Assembly (NCBI GenBank): GCA_027627225.1
Contig: CM051033.1
Coordinates: 49,846,516 to 49,910,515, forward strand
Direction: 5' to 3'
DNA length: 64,000 nt
From: Congeria kusceri
Taxonomy: Eukaryota; Mollusca; Bivalvia; Myida; Dreissenidae
Every line of letters starts with the position of its first letter. Position 1 is the first letter of the stretch. Below are positions 46,283-58,200 of this stretch, piece by piece. The translations under genes were made by a program, and so were the position numbers. Under the pieces are notes generated by a model. That model saw nothing but the letters and a program-made list of their open reading frames with translations, did no database searches and was not told where the DNA came from.

Positions 46283-49200
46283 GTATTTTGTTGTACTGAA
46301 TACGTTAAAAGAAATGTCATTTTTAAGATAAAGCTGATGATAATAATGACGACGACGATGATGATGGTTGTTGTTGTGTTATTTAATTATTCTAATTAAT
46401 AACCAGTGTTCTGGCAAGGCTGCGAAATAGCGATGTTATCGCATAATTTTCAACAATGTCGCAATGTCGATTTTTGTCGCATACAAAAGTTAATGGGACA
46501 AATTGTCAAAAATGCAACTCAATATGAGGACGAATTTCAAATCTCTCAAAGTGTACTGAGTACGAATCAAACTTCCAATTTAGGTCTGCTTTCTGATTGG
46601 TTTTATTAAATATGGCGCTACAATCTAAGCCAATCGAGAACATATGCGTTTGAGGTTTATCTCCGTATTAAAGAGTATTTGCTTTATTTTCCAAGATGGA
46701 GTTGTCTGCAGTGTCACCTAAGAATTACTTAATAACGTTCGAGGCTTTTTTAGCCTCGAACATTATTAAGTAATTTCTCATCGCAAGACTTCAAAACAGA
46801 CTTGTTCGTTGGTAACGATATGAGTCTGTCCGGCTCTTCGCATGCTGCCTGCAGTCCTATTAATAAAACCAGTGACGGTCTAGAGCAGAGGTTTCTTTGA
46901 CAGAATCTCAAAGTAACAGTGTCACAAATTGGACTAATTCCAAAATGCATTGTTAACATAGCATGTTTGCTTGCCTATAATAGTGAAAGAAATTTTATGG
47001 TGACTTTTTGATGTGTTTAACTTTACTCTGTATTAAGCACTAAAAGAATAACGTTTTTCCCGTGCGCTTTTTAGCACCATTTCGAGACGTTTATCATGTT
47101 CATCTCGTGTTCTTCCTGACACCAGAATGTCGTCCATAATAATTTCCACCCCATCCATGTCCTCAAACATGCGTGACATTTCCATTTGCATGACTTCACT
47201 TGCGCTGTGAATCCCAAATGGTAGTCTTCTGAAACGGTAGCGTCCATTTATAGAATTGAAAGTACACAGCTTGGAACCAGCTTCATCAAATTTAATGTGC
47301 AAAAATGACGATTTGGCGTCAATTTTGCTGAAGTACTGTGCTCCAGGCATCTTGGAAATGACTTCTTCAACCGTTTTCAGTGGATAATTTTGACGTTTGA
47401 CAGCTTTGTTTAGATCCTTTGGGTCTAGACATATTCTAACTGAACCATCAGGCTTTACAACTGTCACCATACTACTGACCCAATCTGTAGGCTCTGTTTC
47501 TCGAACAATGATATTTTCCTGTTCCATTCGTCGCAATTCTTTCTAAAATTTGGGACATTGTTTTCCAGATTGGTAATCAAGTGTCAATGTCCGTTAAGTC
47601 GTCAATTAAATGTCGCCACCTAACTGTTATTTATCGGTACCAGTAAAGTGCAATTCATTTACAAATTAGTTGTGAATGCGCATGCCGATATTCCATTTAT
47701 CCGTATCTCATGGCAGCTGATCCCACCACTGCGGCACGTTGTCGGCGCGTCATAAATTACTCCCTGGGGAAAAGATCCACTGTGATTTGCTTGTGCCTAT
47801 TATGCAATTGAACCTTAGGATTAATGGTTTTGTACCTCAATTATTGATTCTAAAGATTGGGACACATTCAGGGCGAATTATTTTTTCAGCTTCTAAAAAT
47901 TAGAACAGCAAAGCAAATAATTATTTTTGAGTGTCCCAACATATGGAGTAATTACGGTAATTGTTTCACTTTCTTTTTGGACTCTAGTATTGAACATGTG
48001 TCTCTCAAATGTAAAATTTCTACTTGGGCTGCAGTATTTCTGGAACTTACTGAGGATTTTGTTCACCGTTATTTTGTCCCCTGCTGCATCACCGTATTCA
48101 AGCCAATTAAATGTATTGTACACTTCTAAGGCTTCACTGCCAATGATTGTCAACAATGTAGATGATTCAGTATAGTCTGTCAACAATGTAGAAGATTCAA
48201 TATAGTCGCCTTTCCCTTCCAGTTCCGTTGCTTTTGAGTATAATTCAAATTGCTGTTTGAATTTTCTGAAATTTTGTTTCAAATTTCCATCCATCGAAAG
48301 CTTATCTGGCACTGGCAATTGTTTTGCCATTTTTGGAAAGTTTGTCAATGATGATGATATAGTGTAATCGATAAGCTGTGTATTAAATTTAGTGTTATAT
48401 ATATATATCTATGGCTAAATTCATTGTAATCCAGGGCCTTCCCCATTTGCCATGTTTGGAAAGTTTAGTATATGTCCTACGAATTATTGTAATCCAATAG
48501 AACTAATTCACTTCTGACACCATGTTATGTTCTTTAAATTATTCTAATTAATAACACAGTAATAAAGCAGTTGACGTCATTTATTATAAGCATTCACACA
48601 TTGGCATGTTACTCCAAGTACAGAGACTAATAGAATGAAGCTACTGCTATCAGAGAGGGCGTATCATATATAGGTCATTCCAGGTATTTACTGATTTGAG
48701 TTTCAGTGGCTACACACTGTACACACTGAATATACAACAGTTGTCATGATGAGGAGTAGGATGATTATATTGATGATATTGATTATGTCAATGATGATGA
48801 TATAGTGTAATCGATAAGCTGTGTATTAAATTTAGTGTTATATATATATATCTATGGCTAAATTCATTGTAATCCAGGGCCTTCCCCAGGCTGTTTTAGC
48901 TCCCCGGTGCCAGGGCGCTTAAATTTTAACTCGAACATATTTGGGGTGCCTAAAATTGGTGTTGCGCCTATAAACATTGTCCGGGGCACGTGCATTTTAT
49001 CAATTAATTAGCTGTGCTGACTGCAGCAGACCGACAATTCCTGCTGTGAAAGCTAATCTCTTACTTATATCACAATGGCCGTTGTCTCACTGGAGAAGCA
49101 TGTACACCCACTCACTAAAGTCGGTGAATGTTAAAGGGAGTGTCACTTCGCCGAAAATGTTAACAATGTACAGTTATTCCTAAGCCGCAATCAATTACCG

Positions 49201-52200
49201 TGAAGCACCACCCTGTAGGCGGAGTTTCATCACGCTGTAAAATCAATGTAGGCCAATAGAAATGCTCAGCTTATCTTTGCTTTGAAGTGACGTTATGATT
49301 GACCATTCGTCAATGCGTATTATAGACCATAAAGATTGCCCACCCCTTTCGTATTTTATAATATCCACACCTATTTATTTCATAAATTTTATAAACCCAT
49401 GTTTTCTACAATAGAGCACAAAATGTCTGCTGACAACCACGATGTCACGTTCCACGCATTGAACTGGTGCGTGTACCGACCATGTGCTTTACTAAATACA
49501 GGTCTTTAACATTTGATGCTCATTGGCACGACGTGCACGAGGACATTTTCCAGCCGTTTATGCAAGAACAAAGCATGTATAATATACATGTATTTGAATC
49601 AATTCACCAATTATCTAATCAGTACTACGTTGAACAGTTGTAACGATTAAAACATTGTTCAAACACTAAACACATGCCCATATGAACATAATTAATCGAA
49701 TAAAGAGAGGCTTTGTAAGTGGCTCGATTGTAACCTAAAAATTTGAGAACGACGAGAATAGTAGGTTTGAACATGACGTCAGTGTGCGAATGTGATGCGC
49801 ACAGGACATAAACATCCGGAAAACATTTACTTTAATTTTCGCAACAACAATGACGCTTTTGCTTTTAAAAGGCTAGAGGTATACCGTTTAAACGGTGATG
49901 TTTCGTTTATTTCATTTTGTTAAAAATTTGCACAAAATTTAAAACATGTTAGCTTGAATTTTAAGAGCTAAAACGCACCAGATCGTCATTTGACACATGC
50001 CGCAAAAAATTTCGAAGTAGGGAGGGGAAACCCACCCTAACACAACCCTTTCGGGACCGGGCCGCCTGATAAAAATCCTGGGGAAGGCCCTGTTGTAATC
50101 TTTTTCGCCCAAAGACCATTTTAGTGGTGGAAAACTGAAAGTTTAACTTTTCCTAAATTCACACTATTTGTAAAAACGTAAGTAATCCATCAATGTAATT
50201 TACCTTAACAATACCTTAACTGCATATGTTTACCTAAACAATATCTTAAACTGCTTTAAATATGCAAAAATGTATGTAGCATGTGTTTATTTATTTACTT
50301 GTTGTTCTAGTACATAGCACATATAAAAGTATGGATAAAATATTATATCACAGATAAATAATAAAAAGAACATCACTGGCTCCATTTTTTCTTGAGCCAA
50401 TTTTTCAATCGACTCGCGTCATCGTTTCGTATTTCATTGTAATGGAACATTCATCTACTAATATCTTAGTGTTTTAAATGTTATATATTTTACTTTGCTG
50501 TATTGTAATGCCCTTTAGGTATTTACAAAAGCACTTGCAATTGTTAAGTTATAAATATAATATCACTCTTAGTGACTCTTAGTAATAAAACAAGGTTGTT
50601 TTTTGCAGTAACTTAGAAAATTATTTTTTCTGTCAACATAGACTTTAACAATATCTACAAGCACTTAACAAAATATATCCATAAAATAAAATTAATCAAT
50701 TACAATTAACATAATCAACTGTTCCCCTCTGGTAAATACAAGTATCTAAATAAATAAAAGCTGAAATTCAGAGTAAATATACACTTAATAGATGTGTCAG
50801 ATTTACAAAATAGCCTTGCTAAAAACAACTTAATAATGTTGATAAAATATTTTGAAGTCAGAACTCACAAACATACAGCTGGTCAAATCTGTCCAAAATG
50901 TAAACAACCTGATAACCAGTCCATTTTTACAAATTCCAGACATCCATTTTCACACTCCATTTATCAACAAGATAATCCTTTCATTAACTGCTGTGCCTGC
51001 TGATCTTACCAGAGCTTGCTAGCAATCATCCTTAATTAGACAATAATTGCTGACAAACAGCTGGTTGTGTTTTCACAGGTTGGTGGTGTTGTTGTTGATC
51101 GATTTCGCCTTGATGTGGCTATGGTCACTATGTGCTGACTTAAATGTCGTTGTCGTCTAGGTGCGATTCCACTATGTGTTTTTTCACTTGATACTTTTAC
51201 ATAATTGACGTGACTGAGCTTGAAAAGTTGTATGCTAATTTTCAATCAGACGTCTTGTGTTTTCTAAGAATTGTCCAAATGTATCCACAAATTTTCTTCT
51301 TGTGCTCCTTGAAATGCCCTCAATTTCTCCTATTAAGACCTTTAGATCTATGAAGTCACATTGTAGTTGATTTATGTTTAATAGGTGCCTTGTAGCTTCA
51401 TCCCTCATCTGCCTCTCTTTAGTATAAATGTTACATTCAAAAAGGTAATGATGAACTGTTTCTGGTACTCCACAAGGTATGCACATACCATTTTCATTGT
51501 TGCTTATTTTGGACCAATAGTCATTGAGTCGTGTGTGTCCACTTAAAAGTTGATTGATTATTCCAAAAATCTTTCTGTTCTCTTCACCCACACATATCCT
51601 TGAACCAGCAATTTGGGAAAATGTCTTCTATTCTGTTGCTTGTTTTGGAATTTTTTTTATACTGGAAGTTCCATTTTTCTGTTGCCTTTGCCTTCATAAG
51701 CAGCAAAACCTCTTTGGCGTCTTTCTTCTCAGTAATATTATTGCTGTTTATCATCTCTGTCGCTCCTTTTTGGCCTCCTTATCAGCCAGTTCATTGCCAG
51801 TTATGTTTTTGTGTCCAGGAAGCCAATGTACTTCAATGTGATTGTGTTTGTTTTCAAGTGATCCTATTAGGTTTCTGATATTGATAACAGACTGTGTTTT
51901 AATTTTCGGAAGCTCATATGAAAAAGTAGTGATAATTGCAGCCTGGCAATCTGTAAATATGTCAATATTTCTATTATTTATTTCTTTGACCTGATCCAAG
52001 AATTCTAGTGCCAGCTCTATACCAACTATTTCACCTGCAAAATTGTTGCTGTATCCTGAAACTCCTCTGTGTAGTAGAACTGGTGTTGAGTGGTAGCCAT
52101 TGGTATACACTGTGGCTCCAGCTCCAGTAGGGCCAGGGTTTCCAAGTGCTGATCCATCAGTAAATGTTAGAACATCAGTATTTGAGCATGTGTCTAATAG

Positions 52201-55200
52201 TTCTACTATGTTTATAGTTTGTATGTCTTTGCTTGAGTTGAAATTTGTAAAGTTAACTGTTTCCTTTGTTTTTGATAGTCCCATGAAACCTTGTGTATAT
52301 TGCAGTTCCTTTTCGATATTTTTTATGTCTACTTTGTCATTGAATTCTGTAAACCGACTAGTCATAATTGAGAATGTTGTTGGCTTTCCAGTATATGTTT
52401 TCTTGTTTTCAACCCAATTCTTCCAGTCATCATTCAGTGGATCACCTTCCCTTTTTTCCGCTCGTCGTACCATTTCTTGAGCTTGTCGCAGTTTAAGGTG
52501 AATACCGATTGGCAATGTATTAGTCAAAACCTCTATTGTTTCATTGCTGGTGCTCTGTTAACAGCCTGATGCCTTCAGCATTGCACTTCTCTGCACTCCT
52601 TCAAACTGTTTGACACATTTATCAGTGGCAGTGGACAAAATGGCAGCCCCATAGTATATGACAGGAAGCACCAAAGACTGATAGAGTCGCATGTATGTTG
52701 ACTGACTGCATCCGCGATTCCTGCTAATGAAGTTATCTAGAGAATTTAGTGCTCTGTATCCTGCCGTGTGACTAGCTTGAATGTGTTTATCAAAGCTTAG
52801 GTGTTCATCAATGATCATTCCGAGTATTTTCTTTTCTTTTATAAGGGCTAACTCTTTTCCCTTTGAATTTCAATGGTGAGTTGTCAGTTGACCTACAATT
52901 GTCATTTGTAAACAACATCGCTCGAGTTTTTTTCTGGAGCTATACTCATGTTCCATTTTTCACACCAATTAGCAATATTCTTTAAATATGTGTTCATCTG
53001 AAGCACAACATCTTCAAGCTTTTCGCTACTAGTCCAAATTGTGGAATCATCAGAAAACTCCGTTCATTTACTTTCGATGGAAGGCATGCTATCCCGTGTG
53101 TAAAGCTTACATAAAGTGGGGCTAAGAACTGAGCCTTGTGGAATACCCACCTTTGATATCATTTTTAAAGAAATATAGTCGTTCACCATTAAATAAAACT
53201 TCCTGTCTGTGATGTATTCTTTAAGGAAAACCCAGAGCCTACCTTTAATGTTGCACTCATAAGCTTTTTTCAGAAGACCAGCTCGCCAAACTCTTTCGAA
53301 TGCAGATTCGAAGTCCATAGCAACCAGAGCTGATATTTTCTTCTCATTTTTAGCTTCTTGAAGGCTTTGTGTCTGTCGTAAAATTGCTTGAGAACATGAC
53401 TTCCTCTATCTATAAGCATTTTGAAACTTTGAAAAACCTTGTTCAGTTTCCAATTTCCATGTTAGTCTATTCTTATAACAATCCTTTCTAAGATTTTTCC
53501 TGTGATACTTTCTAATGTGATAGATCTATAGGATCTAGTGTTGTTGTAATCATCCTTGTTAGGTTTTGGTAGCATCATTTTTGGATCTGTTTTAAAACTT
53601 TCTGGTAAGCATCCATTCGACCAACACTGTTGAAAAAGGTATTGAAGACACTCTAACACCACCTTTGTATATCATTTGTTCACAGGTTTGATAAAACTTG
53701 ATAAGAAATTGTCCAGTTGTAACACACATGGCAGATGTGCTGGACTGGTTATTGAAATTTTACGGTTTGCGTCATAAATTATGTGTTCTATACATAAACG
53801 AGTCTGTAGAAAGTACCTTATTAACGTCCAAATCAGTACCATTTGCTTGTTGTCATATCAGGAAAAGACAAAGTCAGCGTTTTTTTTGGCATTTGAGCCA
53901 ATATGACATTTTCTTGAGCCAATTTTCCATATTTTTGCAAATGGCTCAATTGGCGAAAGGCAGCGTGAGCCCTACTGAAAAGAGTTGCCCTCATTCCGGC
54001 CCTCTAAATGCATAGTTTAAACTTTGTCAAATACATAATTATGATTGGTCAATTAGTATGTAGTTAAATGTGTAATCTTTCACAAAAAACAAGTTCAAAA
54101 TTCAACAATATTTTGCCAAAATACTGCCTGGAGTTAGCACCCTCTAATGACCTTTTCTCACATACAGTGTAACCCATGCAGCCCTTATGATTGGTTGTCT
54201 AAGTTGGTTGCAATGTGCTGGTGTACGTTCTATAATATTTGTCTAAGTACATTTTTGACAGATTAATGAATATATTCAATTATTATGGATACAAATTTAC
54301 AAGCTATTTTCGACACATTATTCAAACCTACTTATTAATTACCAGATTTTGCTTTAAGCATGCTTAAACCATGCTATACAGTGCATAGAAGTAGCAAAAA
54401 AAATTGAGACGCTGCAATATGTGTTATACATGTATTGGAGAACTTTCTGCCACATAAATGGTCTTTCCGCCACATAAATGGTCTTTCGGTGGTTAGGCCT
54501 GTGAGTAAACATTGCCCATATAAAAATGTATCTCAATGTTTGCACAGGGCCTTACATGTTATGCAACTTTAATGCTGGATGAGATGATAAGGATGATGGT
54601 GATGATTATATTTAAACAGACATTTTTGAATGCAGTGTGGTGTTGAAGAATGTACTAAACTGTCTGTAAATCTGGACAGTCTTGCTTTGTCTTTTGCATT
54701 CAGGTATTTTGTTATTCGACATCGTATTTTGTTAAAAGAAATGACACGTTTGAGAATAACTTAAAATACATTTCATACTGCAAATCAATATTTTACCACT
54801 GTCTGTTAATTTTGTTTACAAAACCGACTTTAACAGATCTGACTATGATCATTGTGTTAGAAGCCAAAAATTACTTTTTTCTGTAATGAAGAATTAGGTG
54901 TCCAATAACCCATAGTACGGACTAAAGATGTATAGCAATTATGGAGTTCTAAAATTTGTTTCCCCTTTCATTATCACAGCACTTCCAACATTTCAGAATA
55001 TCCACAGAGCCTTGCTTCTAGGATGCGCCTGTGGGCTGGGTCTGGTGATCAGCTTCCACTGTCCCTCCATCAGTCACTTTGGCTGGTACTTTACAGCCTT
55101 GAGCATCTTCCACTGGTCAGAGTATTTCACGACGGCAGTGACGAACCCTCAGGCTCTCACACTGGAGTCGTACCTACTTGACCACAGCAAGGAGTATAAA

Positions 55201-58200
55201 GTGGCAGCAGCAGCAAGCTGGCTGGAGTTTTCTATAGAATGGTTTTTAGCTCCGGGTAAGCTTAGGGCTCTGAGTTCGGTATTTCTGGGGCCGAATAAAG
55301 GCCTCATTCCTCCCTGCTGGGGGTATATTTTTTCATCAGGGTCAGATTATAAGGTCACTGGCCAAGGCATGCACATCTTTCGTACTGACAATAACACGGA
55401 CAGAGCGGTATGAATAGTCGAGAGTGCTGTCCTGAGACAGCTCTTGTTCTTTCTGGTTCTTGACAAAAAGTTTTACTGTCAGACTGACTTTTATAGAGAC
55501 TAAATAGAAAGCATTAGGCAGTACATGTACATTGAATTTATTTATTGATAGTATAATGTGACAATGTTTGAATTCATTGATTGATATAATGTTACAATGT
55601 TTGAATTTATTGATTGATATAATGTGACAATGTTTGAATTCATTGATTGATATAATGTTACTATTTTGAATTCATTGATTGATATAATGTGACAATGTTT
55701 GAATTCATTGATTGATATAATGTGACTATGTTTGAATTCATGTGTTAATATAATGTTACAAATCTTCAATTCATTAGTTTGTATTATTTTACAATCTTTG
55801 CATTCATTTGTTAAAATAATGCTGTAATGATTGAATTCATGTGTTGGTATAATGTTACAATTAAACTTAAGCTTGCTTTCTTTGTATGAAGAAATTGTTA
55901 CAGGTCTACATACTTCACATTTTATAATAACTTTATGTAATCTTTAGTATGTCCATTTAATTAACAATATGACATGATGTGACATGAAACTCAAAGAAAC
56001 ATGCAAACAATCCTGGATAAAAAGAGCAAGTTACATGTACTTAAAACCTATTTAAAATATTGTTCTATAGCTGTATATTTTTGGTTTAAACTTCATTGGT
56101 AGGTCTCAAACAGTTCCGGTACATCAGCCTGGTAGGGCTGGTCCTTGTGATAACCGGTGAGGTGGTACGGAAGCTCAGTATGATCACCGCCTCTACAAAC
56201 TTCAACCATTACGTGCAGTACAAAAAGCACCGCGATCACCAGCTGGTCACTCATGGCATTTATTCGCTATGCAGACATCCGTCCTACGTCGGCTGGTTTT
56301 TATGGAGCATAGGAACTCAGGTTAGTCAAGTTTTTCGAGTTTGAAGATCCTTGTTAACAGATTTGATATGCCCCCTATTGAAGAAGATAGCAGGGTATAT
56401 TGGTTTGCTAATGTCAGTCCGTCTGTCTGTCTGTCCATCGGTGGACCACTTTCGTTTCCGCTCTCCAACAGTTTTTAATCCGATCTTGTCTAAAATGTTT
56501 GTGGGCCAAATTCAATAATTAGCCAAACTGCCCCAGGACTTGTAAAGTTATGGTCCTTTAATGATCTAAAATTGGCCTTGTAGCTGTTTCTGATCTTTCA
56601 GTCCAACTCTAAGCTCTACTTCGAGGGTTGAGCTTGAAACTATTATATCTGATGTAGAAATGTTAAGCAGATACAACAGTTTCATAATTGTTGCTATGTC
56701 CAATAGTTTTCACTTAGTCTTCACCCAACTTGATATTTTAAAGATTGCTTTTAACCTAGAGGGGGCATACCTGTTTAAACAACTGTTGTTTTCAAGAAAC
56801 ATGATTTATTATGAATAGATAAGGAGTGAAGAAAAAATGTAGTTCTTGTGTCGAGCCTTTGTAATCAACGTGTGTCCGTTGTATTTGTTAGAATCTCTGA
56901 TTACCCTGACCTGTGTATATTTCGTATCAAAAACCTTTCAATCTGCTTGGCCAAGATCTTTGGTACATGTACAAAAGCTTTTTGTCAGAGGCTGAAGATG
57001 GGAATCAGACCCTAGGTTTTGACGAAATTTATTGCAATAGATTTTGTGATGGGGGACAAGAGAAAATCCAGGTGTAAAGTCAACTCTAAGGCAAAAATGC
57101 TTGAATGAATATGTATTTCACCAGGGAAGATGCTTGTATAATTTGTCCATTGATAGGCAAAAGGGCCTATCAGCCTTCTTTGCACATATACTGATTTGCC
57201 CTCTTGGCGGTCATGGCCTGTGCATATGTAAGGGCCTTTTGGCAGTCATGGCCTGTGCGTATGTAAGGGCCTTTTGGCAGTCATGGCCTGTGCGTATGTA
57301 AGGGCCTTTTGGCGGTCATGGCCTGTGCGTATGTAAGGGCCTTTTGGCAGTCATGGCCAGTGCGTATGTAAGGACCTTTTGGCGGTCATGACCTGTGCGT
57401 ATGTAAGGGCCTTTTGGCGGTCATGGCCTGTGCGTATGTAAGGGCCTTTTGGCAGTCATGGCCTGTGCGTATGTAAAGGCCTTTTGGCAGTCATGGCCTG
57501 TGCGTATGTAAGGGCCTTTTGGCAGTCATGTCCTGTGCGTATGTAAGGGCCTTTTGGCGGTCATGGCCTGTGCGTATGTAATGGCCTTTTGGCGGTCATG
57601 ACATGTGCGTATGTAAGGGCCTTTTGGCGGTCATGGCCTGTGCGTATGTAAGGGCCTTTTGGCGGTCATGACCTGTGCTTATGTAAGGGCCTTTTGGCGG
57701 TCATGGCCTGTGCGTATGTAAGGGCCTTTTGGCAGTCATGGCCTGTGCGTATGTAAGGGCCTTTTGGCAGTCATGTCCTGTGCGTATGTAAGGGCCTTTT
57801 GGCACTCATGGCCTGTGTGTATGTAAAGGCCTTTTGGCAGTCATGGCCTGTGCGTATGTAAGGGCCTTTTGGCGGTCATGGCCTATGCGTATGTAAGGGC
57901 CTTTTGGCAGTCATGGCCTGTGCGTATGTAAGGGCCTTTTGGCGGTCATGGCCTGTGCGTATGTAAGGGCCTTTTGACAGTAATGGCCTGTGCGTATGTA
58001 AGGGCCTTTTGGCACTCATGGCCTGTGCGTATGTAAGGGCCTTTTTTCAGTCATGGCCTGTGCGTATGTAAGGGCCTTTTGGCACTCATGGCCTGTGCGT
58101 ATGTAAGGGCCTTTTGGCAGTCATGGCCTGTGCGTATGCAAGGGCCTTTTGGCACTCATGGCCTGTGTGTATGTAAAGGCCTTTTGGCAGTCATGACCTG

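Larger units (their letters stand above)
46283..54996 (+). other. ICMT intron 1, rich in transposon relics
   Basis: About 8.7 kb holding, left to right: a short hairpin, a Ty3/Gypsy relic with LTR, a 102-bp templated insertion, a hAT-type element, and a decayed LINE in antisense orientation. The remaining AT-rich stretches (about 50100-51000 and 53700-54990) show no gene; they share a TTCTTGAGCCAATTTT motif near 50390 and 53910. Confidence 0.8.

Noticed and set aside
46723..46775. miRNA precursor
   Set aside because: The loop of about 5 nt and the perfect short stem do not fit Dicer substrates; no other evidence.
52100..52480. 126-codon plus-strand frame
   Set aside because: Antisense shadow of the LINE RNase H segment.
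57101..57301. Frame running into the 35-bp minisatellite
   Set aside because: Repeat period is not a multiple of three and the frame closes after a few units; intronic.
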